DNA of 47,941 nucleotides. It comes from an uncultured Bacteroidota bacterium (GTDB lineage: Bacteria > Bacteroidota > Bacteroidia > Flavobacteriales > Flavobacteriaceae). The translations under genes and the position numbers were made by a program. Shown here piece by piece: positions 34,700 through 42,697 of the stretch. The notes under the pieces are model-generated. The model did not search any database and had not been told where the DNA came from. It saw only the letters and a list, made by a program, of their open reading frames with translations. The DNA is taken from NCBI GenBank assembly GCA_902514625.1, contig CABXRK010000011.1:1-47941 (forward strand), in the 5' to 3' direction. Position 1 is the stretch's first letter. Every line of letters begins with the position of its first letter.

Positions 34700-35683
34700 A
34701 TGAATTTAATTAAATATATAAAAGTGTCCAGGCAAAAAATCTTAATATTTTTAATATTGATTTTTTCGTGTGAGAGAAATCAAAATATAAATGAGATAGT
34801 TAATTCTATTCAATTAGACATTAATGTGGAACGTTTTGATGAATTTTTTGTTGACACCACTAAATTTAAGTTGAACGATTTAAAAAATAAATATCCATTT
34901 TTTTTTCCTAAACAATTTCGTGATAGCTTGTGGATTAATAGAAGAAATGATAGTTTACAGATTTTCTTACAAAATGAAATTTCAAAAAAGATTTCAGAAA
35001 CTAAAATGATTAATGATCCTGTTCAGAGATTATTTAAGTTTATTAAATTTTATTTCCCTAAATATAAAATTCCAAGGGTTATAACTGTTTCAAACAATGT
35101 AGATTATCAGAATAAAATAATTCTAAATGATTCATTGTTAATTATTTCTATTGACACTTATTTAGGGATTGACAATGATATATATGATGGTATTCCTAAG
35201 TATATGGTTAATGATATGGATTTGAATTTTTTAACTTCTCATATTTCAGAAAAATTTGCTAATTTAAAAATCCCTATTTCAAATGATAGAACTTTTATTT
35301 CACAAATAATCTATTATGGAAAAAAACTTTACCTTAAAGATCTACTAATCGGTAATCAGAGTGATGAAATTAAAATAGGATATACTCAAGAGCAATTAGA
35401 ATGGGCTAAAAAAAATGAGCTTTTTATTTGGAGATATTTTGTTGAAAAAGAAATTTTATTTAAAACTCATACAAGTTTAACTAATAGATTTATTGACCCA
35501 GCTCCTTTTTCGAAATTTTATTTAGAAATAGACAACTTGACTCCTGGAAAAATTGGTCAATGGATAGGGTGGCAAATTGTTAGATCGTATGTTAAAAATA
35601 ATCCGAAAAATGATTTATATGATCTTATTAATGAAAAAGAATATGAGATCTTTAAAAATTCAAATTATAAACCATCAAAATAA
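34700..35683 (+). CDS. gldB: Gliding motility lipoprotein GldB
   Basis: This 327-residue lipoprotein has a signal sequence with lipobox ending at C24 (LIFSC). Matches to the GldB family include ERFDEFFVDTT, KYPFFFPKQFRDSLWINRRND and the C-terminal TPGKIGQWIGWQIVRSY. GldB is required for gliding in Flavobacterium johnsoniae; its exact biochemical role is unresolved. It precedes gldC by 6 bases and is divergent from nadE, the conserved flavobacterial order. Confidence 0.92.
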   Translation: MNLIKYIKVSRQKILIFLILIFSCERNQNINEIVNSIQLDINVERFDEFFVDTTKFKLNDLKNKYPFFFPKQFRDSLWINRRNDSLQIFLQNEISKKISETKMINDPVQRLFKFIKFYFPKYKIPRVITVSNNVDYQNKIILNDSLLIISIDTYLGIDNDIYDGIPKYMVNDMDLNFLTSHISEKFANLKIPISNDRTFISQIIYYGKKLYLKDLLIGNQSDEIKIGYTQEQLEWAKKNELFIWRYFVEKEILFKTHTSLTNRFIDPAPFSKFYLEIDNLTPGKIGQWIGWQIVRSYVKNNPKNDLYDLINEKEYEIFKNSNYKPSK

Positions 35684-35689
35684 ATTATA

Positions 35690-36028
35690 ATGAAAAAAAA
35701 GAATTCAATTGAAATTAACGTGTTTTTGGATAAAAATAAAATTCCAGAAAAAATTGTCTGGAAGGCTAGTGATGGAGGAATAATTAAGCAAGAAGCTAAA
35801 GCTTTATTAATGTCGATTTGGGATGATGAAAAGATGGAAACTCTTAAAATAGATTTATGGACTAAAGATATGCCTTTGGATCACATGAAAGTATTTTTCT
35901 ATCAGACTTTTAAAGCTATGAGTCAAACTTTTTATAGGGCTACTAAAGATGAAAAGATGACCTCTGCAATGAGTGATTTTTGTGATTATTTTGCTGAGAA
36001 AATGAAATTAGATAAAATTGGAAATTAA
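35690..36028 (+). CDS. gldC: Gliding motility protein GldC
   Basis: The 112-residue protein is soluble, with no signal peptide. Its sequence (ASDGGIIKQEAKALLMSIWD, LRIDLWTKDMP-like KIDLWTKDMPLDHMKVFFYQTF) matches GldC. In F. johnsoniae GldC enhances motility but is not essential. It follows gldB by 6 bases. Its stop overlaps the stop of the convergent ysxC by four bases (TTAA at 36025-36028). Confidence 0.92.
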   Translation: MKKKNSIEINVFLDKNKIPEKIVWKASDGGIIKQEAKALLMSIWDDEKMETLKIDLWTKDMPLDHMKVFFYQTFKAMSQTFYRATKDEKMTSAMSDFCDYFAEKMKLDKIGN

Positions 36029-36624
36029 ATTTTGAAACTAGAATTCAGGGTGCTTATGTATTTTAAAATTTTTTCTCTTCCAATTTTTTTTTGTGATGAT
36101 GTTATAAATATTTGAGGGGAATTCTCCCATTCTTTGAGGATTGCGTTTAGGTATTTTTTTTTATTCTCTAATACTTTCTTTTTGGTAAGTTTGTCAGCTT
36201 TAGTTAATATTATTGAAAATGGAATATAATTATTATTAAGCCATCTCATGAAGTTAAGATCTATTTCTTGAGTTTCATGTCTAATATCTACAAGGACAAA
36301 AGCAGAAATAATTTGTTTTCTTTTTTTAAAATAATCATTAATAATTTTAGTAATTATTTTTTTATTTGATTTTGAAGCTTTTGCATATCCATAACCTGGA
36401 AGATCAACTAAAAACCATGATTTGTCTATAATAAAATGATTGATTAATTTCGTTTTGCCAGGTTTATTTGAAGTTTTTGCTAACTTTTTATCACTGCAGA
36501 TCATGTTAATCAAAGATGATTTACCAACGTTTGATCTTCCTATGAATGCATATTCAGGTATTTTTTTAGTAGGACATTTTTCTACTTCAGAGTTACTCAT
36601 TAAAAATTCGGCCAATTTAATCAA
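36025..36624 (-). CDS. ysxC: Ribosome biogenesis GTPase YsxC/EngB
   Basis: The 199-residue GTPase has G1 GRSNVGKSS (29-37), G3 DLPGYGYAKAS and G4 LTKADKL, the pattern of the YihA/YsxC/EngB group. It assists late assembly of the large ribosomal subunit. It follows an alpha/beta hydrolase gene by 16 bases on the same strand and ends in a four-base overlap with convergent gldC. Confidence 0.94.
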   Translation of the reverse strand: MIKLAEFLMSNSEVEKCPTKKIPEYAFIGRSNVGKSSLINMICSDKKLAKTSNKPGKTKLINHFIIDKSWFLVDLPGYGYAKASKSNKKIITKIINDYFKKRKQIISAFVLVDIRHETQEIDLNFMRWLNNNYIPFSIILTKADKLTKKKVLENKKKYLNAILKEWENSPQIFITSSQKKIGREKILKYISTLNSSFKI

Positions 36625-36640
36625 AATGGAAATATTTAAA

Positions 36641-37405
36641 TTATATTTTTCTTTTGTTTAACCATTTAATTAATATCTCATTAAATTTATCAGGATACTC
36701 CATCATCGGAGCATGACCACAATTATTAATCCAATAAATATCTGAATTCGGAAGAAGTTTATTAAATTCTTTAGCAACATTTGGAGGTGTGACGGTGTCA
36801 TTTTTACCCCAGATTATTCCTGTTGGGGTTTTCATAGAAGGAAGATCTTTGGCCATGTTATGACGAATTGCACTTTTAGCAATTGATAATGTTCTTATCA
36901 ATTTATTTCGGTCATTTACAGATTCAAAGACTTCGTCAACTAATTCTTTGGTTGCAACTTTTGGATCAAAAAAAACCTCTTGACTTTTCTTTTTAATGTA
37001 TTCGTAATTACCCCTTTGAGGGTAACTTCCACCCATAGAATTTTCATAAAGTCCAGAACTGCCGGTAATAATAATACCGTTTACAAAATCAGGAAAGTTT
37101 TTCGTGTATAATAAACCAATGTGACCCCCTAATGAATTTCCAAGTAGAGTGACTTTCTTTATTTTTTTAAAAAGTATGAATTCATGGAGATATTTTGAGA
37201 ACGTCTCAATATTTGTTTTAGATAATGGAAGCTCATAAATTGGAAGTTGAGGTGCAATTATTTTATAGTTTTTTTTTGGAAAGAAATTAATAACTCCACT
37301 AAAATTACTTAATCCGCCCATTAGTCCGTGAAGTATAATTATTGGTGGGCCATCTCCAATTTCTATATACTTAAACTTACCTTCTATGATTAAATTATAT
37401 TCCAT
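36641..37405 (-). CDS. Alpha/beta hydrolase
   Basis: This 254-residue alpha/beta hydrolase has the oxyanion region LHGLMGG (25-31), the nucleophile elbow GNSLGG with S91, an acid in WGKNDTVTPP and the histidine in NNCGHAPMME. All three catalytic residues are present, so it should be active on an ester or similar bond; the substrate is unknown. There is no signal peptide. The position between ysxC and divergently transcribed mraZ is conserved in flavobacteria as I recall. A TAnnTTTG box lies 23 bases upstream. Confidence 0.9.
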   Translation of the reverse strand: MEYNLIIEGKFKYIEIGDGPPIIILHGLMGGLSNFSGVINFFPKKNYKIIAPQLPIYELPLSKTNIETFSKYLHEFILFKKIKKVTLLGNSLGGHIGLLYTKNFPDFVNGIIITGSSGLYENSMGGSYPQRGNYEYIKKKSQEVFFDPKVATKELVDEVFESVNDRNKLIRTLSIAKSAIRHNMAKDLPSMKTPTGIIWGKNDTVTPPNVAKEFNKLLPNSDIYWINNCGHAPMMEYPDKFNEILIKWLNKRKI

Positions 37406-37427
37406 TATATGGATAAAGCTTAGTGTC

Positions 37428-37435
37428 CAAAGATA
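37428..37435 (-). promoter_or_regulatory. Candidate -7 promoter box for the hydrolase-ysxC transcript
   Basis: On the minus strand this reads TATCTTTG (TAnnTTTG), 23 bases upstream of the hydrolase ATG, in the 185-base divergent region shared with mraZ. No -33 element is clear. Confidence 0.4.
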
Positions 37436-37520
37436 TGGAATAATAAAGGACTTTAACTATTTATTTTTTTCTATGTCAATATAATTATAATGACTAGTGA
37501 TACAAAAACTTATCAACAAT

Positions 37521-37550
37521 GTGGTAAAATGTGGGGAATTGTGGGAAAAT
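37521..37550 (+). promoter_or_regulatory. MraZ operator: three GTGG-type direct repeats
   Basis: Three direct repeats with a 10-base period, GTGGTAAAAT, GTGGGGAATT and GTGGGAAAAT, place TGG(G/T)N cores five bases apart. This is the arrangement described for MraZ boxes, in which MraZ represses its own dcw operon. The repeats end 5 bases before the -7 box and cover the expected -33 region, so MraZ binding should block the promoter. Confidence 0.75.
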
Positions 37551-37555
37551 AATTT

Positions 37556-37563
37556 TATATTTG
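37556..37563 (+). promoter_or_regulatory. -7 promoter box of the mraZ-dcw operon
   Basis: TATATTTG matches TAnnTTTG and lies 27 bases before the mraZ ATG, implying a short leader. Its expected -33 position falls within the MraZ repeats, where no TTTG is visible. Confidence 0.5.
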
Positions 37564-37590
37564 GTGTTAATTATTTTATAAACACCTAAA

Positions 37591-38061
37591 ATGCAACACC
37601 TTATAGGTACTTATGAGTGTAAGGCAGATTTAAAAGGTCGAATCTTACTTCCGGTTGCACTAAAGAAGCAATTGTTGAAAAAGATAGACAAGGGGTTTGT
37701 TTTAAAAAGAGCTGTATTTAATCCTTGTCTGCAATTGTATCCATTGAGTGAATGGGAAATATTGATGCGAAAAATCAATAAACTTAACAGGTTTAATAAA
37801 AAAAATATTGATTTTATAAGGAGGTTTACAGCAGGAGTTAAATTATTAGAAATTGATTCTTCAGGCAGATTGTTAATCCCTAGAGATTTGATAAATCATG
37901 CGGGTATAAAGAAAGAAACAGTAATTGCATCTGTTGTAAACATTCTAGAAATATGGGATAAGGAAAGATATGAAGAGTCAATAAGTGAAGCAAAATTAGA
38001 TTTCGCTTCATTGGCAGAAGAAGTAATGGGAGATAAAAGTGAGAATAATGAAATATCATAA
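37591..38061 (+). CDS. mraZ: Transcriptional regulator MraZ
   Basis: The 156-residue protein has two SpoVT/AbrB-like DNA-binding halves: GTYECKADLKGRILLPVALK (about 5-24) and LLEIDSSGRLLIPRDL (about 87-102). MraZ oligomers bind direct repeats in their own promoter and repress the dcw operon; three such repeats are seen upstream at 37521-37550. It is the first gene of the division and wall cluster, and its 3' end overlaps the rsmH start by 14 bases. Confidence 0.95.
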   Translation: MQHLIGTYECKADLKGRILLPVALKKQLLKKIDKGFVLKRAVFNPCLQLYPLSEWEILMRKINKLNRFNKKNIDFIRRFTAGVKLLEIDSSGRLLIPRDLINHAGIKKETVIASVVNILEIWDKERYEESISEAKLDFASLAEEVMGDKSENNEIS

Positions 38062-38944
38062 CCCCGTATTTTTAGAGAGATCCGTAGAATGTTTAGTTAC
38101 AGATATTAATGGAGTATATGTTGATGTGACCTTTGGGGGTGGAGGGCATTCAAGAAAAATATTAGAAAAAATATCTATTAAGGGCAAACTCTTTGCATTT
38201 GATCAAGATGGAGATGCTTTAAAAAATAAATTAAAAGATGCAAGATTTAAGTTAATTCATTCAAATTTTATTAATCTCAAGAAATTCTTAAAATTTTATG
38301 GAGTTAAAAGGGTGGATGGAATAATTGCTGATTTTGGAGTTTCGTCTTATCAATTTGACACTAAAAATAGGGGCTTTTCTATTAGGCTAGATGGGCCTTT
38401 AGATATGAGGATGAATCGAAAGACAACTTTAACAGCATTTCATGTAGTAAATGAATATTCAGAAAAGAAGTTGATTCAAGTTTTAAGAGAATATGGTGAA
38501 ATAAAAAAATCATCAAAATTAGTTTTAAAAATTTTAGAATCAAGAAGATCAAATCCTATAAAAACTACAGGTCAGTTGGTTAGAATAATTAAAAAAATTA
38601 TTCCCTCAAGGTTTATAAATAAATATGCTGCCCAGGTTTTTCAAGCAATAAGAATAGAGGTGAATCAAGAGTTAGATTTTATTAAAGAGATGCTAAAACA
38701 ATCTTCTGAGTTGTTAAGGTCCAATGGTCGATTAGTTTGTATTACATATCATTCACTTGAAGATAGAATTGTAAAAAAGTACATTCTTGATGGGGTTTTT
38801 GATGGATTAGCGATTACAGATATTTATGGTAACAGAGATGTCCCTTTAAAGAAATTAGGAAAGTTTGAAATACCAACAAAAGAAGAAATAATTGTAAACA
38901 CAAGATCAAGGAGTGCAAAATTAAGAATAGCTGAAAAAATATGA
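38048..38944 (+). CDS. rsmH: 16S rRNA (cytosine-1402-N4)-methyltransferase
   Basis: RsmH (MraW) methylates C1402 in the ribosomal P site. The protein of about 298 residues starts MKYHNPVFLERSVE and contains VDVTFGGGGHSRKIL (SAM site), IIADFGVSSYQFD, GFSIRLDGPLDMRM and CITYHSLEDRIVK. I use the ATG at 38048, which fits the family N-terminus, rather than a GTG three codons earlier. It overlaps mraZ by 14 bases at its start and ftsL by four (ATGA) at its end. Confidence 0.95.
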   Translation: MKYHNPVFLERSVECLVTDINGVYVDVTFGGGGHSRKILEKISIKGKLFAFDQDGDALKNKLKDARFKLIHSNFINLKKFLKFYGVKRVDGIIADFGVSSYQFDTKNRGFSIRLDGPLDMRMNRKTTLTAFHVVNEYSEKKLIQVLREYGEIKKSSKLVLKILESRRSNPIKTTGQLVRIIKKIIPSRFINKYAAQVFQAIRIEVNQELDFIKEMLKQSSELLRSNGRLVCITYHSLEDRIVKKYILDGVFDGLAITDIYGNRDVPLKKLGKFEIPTKEEIIVNTRSRSAKLRIAEKI

Positions 38945-39255
38945 ACAATTTTTTATCTTTTTTAAATATTGATTTTTTAATAAATGATGACTCTTTTAAA
39001 AATTGGAGAATGATTCTATTTATATCTATTCTAGCTCTTTTAATGATTTCGAGTGCTCATAATGCTGAAGACAAAATATTCAAGATTGCTCAATTAAATG
39101 AAAACATAAAGGAGTTAAAAGCAGAATTCGTTGAGAACAGAGCTTATTTGATGGATTTAAAAATGGAATCTAAAATTTATCACAAACTAAATCGAATTAA
39201 TATAAAGCCAGCTAATAAACCTCCTATTAGAATTTTAATTAACGATAAACGATGA
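38941..39255 (+). CDS. FtsL-like division protein
   Basis: A 104-residue single-pass membrane protein: a short cytoplasmic N-terminus, one membrane segment (MILFISILALLMISSAH, about residues 24-40), then a periplasmic helical region (KIAQLNENIKELKAEFVENRAYLMDLKMESKI) likely to form a coiled coil. The position between rsmH and ftsI, with ATGA overlaps on both sides, and the layout match FtsL, which bridges FtsB/FtsQ and FtsWI at the septum. Sequence conservation in this family is low, so the call rests mainly on position and topology. Confidence 0.83.
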   Translation: MNNFLSFLNIDFLINDDSFKNWRMILFISILALLMISSAHNAEDKIFKIAQLNENIKELKAEFVENRAYLMDLKMESKIYHKLNRINIKPANKPPIRILINDKR

Positions 39256-41240
39256 AAAAAGATAAGACAAATAAAATAACAAATCGATTTTATTTAGTCT
39301 CTATTGGACTTTTCATTTTTTCTTTATTGCTAATATTTAAGTTGTTGTATTTACAAATAAATGAAGGTGAATATTATAAAGAATTAGCACAAAAAAGAAC
39401 TTTAAAGAACTTTGAATTACAGGCAAGTAGAGGAAATATTTATTCAGATGATAAAAGCATATTAGCTACTTCAGTTACTAAATATGAAATAAGATGGGAT
39501 TCAAAAGTGCCATCAAAAGAAATTTTCGAAAGAAATATAATTTCTTTAGGGGAAAAACTAGCTGATCTATTTGGTAAGGAAAAATCGTTTTATGTTAAAA
39601 AAATGAAACAAGCTAGAGAAAGTAATAATAGGTATTTACTTATTGCAAATAATTTAACTTTTTCCCAGTATAAAAAAATGATTAGTTTTCCAATCTTTAA
39701 TCTACCTGCTTTTAAAGGGGGGGTAATTGTTGAATCAAAAGTTGTTAGAGTTAACCCTTTTGGCAAAATTGCTGAAAGAACAATAGGTTATGAGAGAAAA
39801 GATGCTTCGGGAAAGTATTTGCGTGTTGGATTAGAAGGAGCTTATAGCCAGATATTAAGAGGGGAGAATGGTAGGAGGTTGAAACAAAAAATAGCAAATG
39901 GTCAATGGAAACCAATTAATGATAATAATGAAAAGGAGCCAACCGAAGGATACGATTTATATTCTACAATAAATCTCGGTATACAGGATATTGTTCATCA
40001 TGAATTATTAGCTCAATTAGAAAATTATGAAGCAGATCATGGGACGGCTATTGTTATGGAAACAAATTCAGGCGATATTAAAGCAATCTCTAACTTAGGC
40101 AGAACTTTAGATGGAAATTATTATGAAAAACTTAATTATGCAATTGGAGAGTCTAATGAGCCTGGATCTACATTTAAATTAATTTCATTAATTGCAGCTC
40201 TTGAAGATAAAGTTGTTTCTGTAGAGGATATTATTGATACTGGTAATGGAGTTTTAAATATATATGATGGTAAAGTAAAAGATTCTAAAAAAGGTGGATA
40301 TGGAAAAATAACTGTTTCAAAAGCTTTTGAAATGTCATCAAATACAGGTATTGTTAAAATAATTTATGATAATTACAAGAATAACCCTGAAAATTTTGTA
40401 AACAGAATTTTTAATATTGGCATAAATAATTCCCTTGATTTACCAATAAAAGGTGAAGCATTACCTAAGATACCTCATCCATCCGATTCTAATTGGAATG
40501 GATTAAGCTTGCCATGGATGGCTTTTGGATACGGAATTTTATTAACACCAATTCAAATTTTAACATTTTACAATGCGATAGCTAACAATGGTGAAATGGT
40601 TAAACCTAAATTCATTAATCGAATTTCTGGTTATTCTGAAAAAAAATCAAAAGTTTTTAATAAGAAAGTACTAAATCCTTCAATTTGTTCAAATTCCACA
40701 TTAAAGGAAATAAAAAAAATGATGTTTAATGTGGTTGATAAAAAATGGGGAACAGCTTATAATATTAGGGATCCAGAGTTAAATATTTCTGGAAAAACAG
40801 GCACTTGTCAAGTTGATTATTCGAAAGGAGAAATTCAATACATTTCTAGTTTTGTTGGTTATTTCCCTTCTAAAAAACCTATTTACTCATGTATAGTTGT
40901 AATTCATAGACCAAATAAGAAAAAAGGTTATTATGGTTCTCAAGTTGCAGCTCCAGTTTTTAAAAATATTGCAAAAAAAATATTTAATAGAACTCCAAAG
41001 TTAAAAGAAATTGAAGATTTCAATTTAGATGATAAATTAATTAAAGTTTCAAATAATTTGAATACATCAAATCAATTCATGCCTAATCTTAAAGGAATGA
41101 AAGCAATAGACGCAATTAATATATTAGAAAAAATGGAATTAAATATTTCAGTCAAAGGATCAGGTGATGTGGTAAGTCAATCCATCCCAAAAGGAGTTAA
41201 GGTTATTTCTAAGCAAAAAATAATATTAGAATTGTCATGA
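39252..41240 (+). CDS. ftsI: Penicillin-binding transpeptidase FtsI (PBP3-like), with C-terminal PASTA domain
   Basis: This 662-residue septal transpeptidase has an N-terminal membrane anchor (about 15-32), a dimerisation region, and the catalytic motifs STFK (S306-K309), SSN (in FEMSSNTGI) and KTGT (in ISGKTGTCQ). A single PASTA domain (FMPNLKGMKAIDAINILEKM to the end) follows. It crosslinks septal peptidoglycan with FtsW. It overlaps ftsL and murE by four bases each. Having a PASTA domain is usual for Bacteroidota FtsI. Confidence 0.94.
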   Translation: MKKDKTNKITNRFYLVSIGLFIFSLLLIFKLLYLQINEGEYYKELAQKRTLKNFELQASRGNIYSDDKSILATSVTKYEIRWDSKVPSKEIFERNIISLGEKLADLFGKEKSFYVKKMKQARESNNRYLLIANNLTFSQYKKMISFPIFNLPAFKGGVIVESKVVRVNPFGKIAERTIGYERKDASGKYLRVGLEGAYSQILRGENGRRLKQKIANGQWKPINDNNEKEPTEGYDLYSTINLGIQDIVHHELLAQLENYEADHGTAIVMETNSGDIKAISNLGRTLDGNYYEKLNYAIGESNEPGSTFKLISLIAALEDKVVSVEDIIDTGNGVLNIYDGKVKDSKKGGYGKITVSKAFEMSSNTGIVKIIYDNYKNNPENFVNRIFNIGINNSLDLPIKGEALPKIPHPSDSNWNGLSLPWMAFGYGILLTPIQILTFYNAIANNGEMVKPKFINRISGYSEKKSKVFNKKVLNPSICSNSTLKEIKKMMFNVVDKKWGTAYNIRDPELNISGKTGTCQVDYSKGEIQYISSFVGYFPSKKPIYSCIVVIHRPNKKKGYYGSQVAAPVFKNIAKKIFNRTPKLKEIEDFNLDDKLIKVSNNLNTSNQFMPNLKGMKAIDAINILEKMELNISVKGSGDVVSQSIPKGVKVISKQKIILELS

Positions 41241-42697
41241 TAAGTTTAAGAAAAATTCTTTATGGCGTCTCTATAGAATCTACCCTTGGATCCATGGATA
41301 GAAAAATTAATAATATTTCATTTAATTCACAGAATATTATTAATGATTCTCTTTTTGTTTCAATTAAAGGAGAAAAATATGATGGAAATAAATTTATTGA
41401 AGATTCAATTGGTAAAGGGGCTAATGTTGTTATTTGTGAAGGATATCCTCTTAAAATAAATAGTAAAATTACATATATAAAAGTTTTAAATTCTAAAAAA
41501 GCTTTAGGTATTATTTCCAATAATTTTTATAAAAACCCATCAAATGAAATCAAATTAATTGGAGTAACAGGTACTAACGGTAAAACGACTTGTGCTACTT
41601 TACTTTATGACTTATTTAATTCATTAGGGTTTAATGCAGGACTAATTTCAACAGTAGAGATTAAATTTTTAAATTTTAAAGAGGTCACTAAAAATACAAC
41701 TCCTGATTCAATTAAAATAAGTAGTTGTTTAAAAAGAATGGTTGATTCAGGAATTCAATATTGCTTTATGGAAGTTTCTTCTCATGGAATTTTTCAAAAC
41801 AGAATTTATGGTTTGAATTTTAAAGGTGGTGTTTTTCTGAATCTTTCTCATGATCACCTAGATTATCATAAGTCTTTTAAAAATTACAGGGATGTTAAAA
41901 AAACATTTTTTGACAGTCTTCCAAAGAATGCTTTTGCACTAACAAATTTAGATGACAAAAATGGAAAATTTATGTTGCAAAACACTAATGCAAAGAAAAA
42001 ATCATTTGGAATCAAAGCATATGCAGATTTTAATTGTAAAGTTTTGGAAGTGGGATTTTCAGGCATGCTATTGAATATTGATAATAGAGAGGTTTGGACT
42101 CAAATAATTGGAAATCATAATGCTTATAATTTGTTAGCAGTTTATTCTGTGGCAATTTTATTAAAGCAGGAATCTATAGATGTTCTTTCTCATTTGAGTA
42201 AACTTAAGAATGTTATAGGGAGGTTTCAAACTATTCAAACTTCAAAAAAGAGATATGTCATAATTGATTATGCTCATACTCCAGATGCATTAAAAAATAT
42301 ATTAAGATCCATAAATGAAATTAGAACAAAGAATGAAAGACTAATTACAATTATAGGTTGTGGAGGGAATAGAGATAAAAAAAAGAGACCGGTAATGGGT
42401 AAAATAGCATGTATCTTAAGTGATATAGTAATTTTCACATCAGATAATCCAAGAGATGAAAATCCAAAAGATATAATTAATTCTATGATTGAAGGTGTCC
42501 CCCTGGATTGCTCAAGTAAGGTTTTAAAAATAGTAGACAGAAAAAATGCAATCAAAAAAGGGTGTGAAATGCTTGGAGCAAAAGACATTTTATTGATAGC
42601 AGGAAAAGGTCATGAAAAATATCAAGAAATTAAAGGTAAAACTAATGAATTTAATGAGTACAAGATTGTAAGAGAAATCATTTCAAAGATAGAATAG
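41237..42697 (+). CDS. murE: UDP-MurNAc-L-Ala-D-Glu:meso-diaminopimelate ligase
   Basis: The 486-residue Mur ligase has the ATP loop TGTNGKTT (about 111-118) and the DNPR motif at 403-406, which binds meso-diaminopimelate. The wall peptide is therefore of DAP type, matching Mpl at 24364. GKGHEKYQE near the C-terminus is also typical. It overlaps ftsI by four bases. The next gene in the usual dcw order (murF or mraY) is replaced by a porP/sprF gene whose ATG follows the murE stop with no spacer. Confidence 0.95.
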   Translation: MISLRKILYGVSIESTLGSMDRKINNISFNSQNIINDSLFVSIKGEKYDGNKFIEDSIGKGANVVICEGYPLKINSKITYIKVLNSKKALGIISNNFYKNPSNEIKLIGVTGTNGKTTCATLLYDLFNSLGFNAGLISTVEIKFLNFKEVTKNTTPDSIKISSCLKRMVDSGIQYCFMEVSSHGIFQNRIYGLNFKGGVFLNLSHDHLDYHKSFKNYRDVKKTFFDSLPKNAFALTNLDDKNGKFMLQNTNAKKKSFGIKAYADFNCKVLEVGFSGMLLNIDNREVWTQIIGNHNAYNLLAVYSVAILLKQESIDVLSHLSKLKNVIGRFQTIQTSKKRYVIIDYAHTPDALKNILRSINEIRTKNERLITIIGCGGNRDKKKRPVMGKIACILSDIVIFTSDNPRDENPKDIINSMIEGVPLDCSSKVLKIVDRKNAIKKGCEMLGAKDILLIAGKGHEKYQEIKGKTNEFNEYKIVREIISKIE

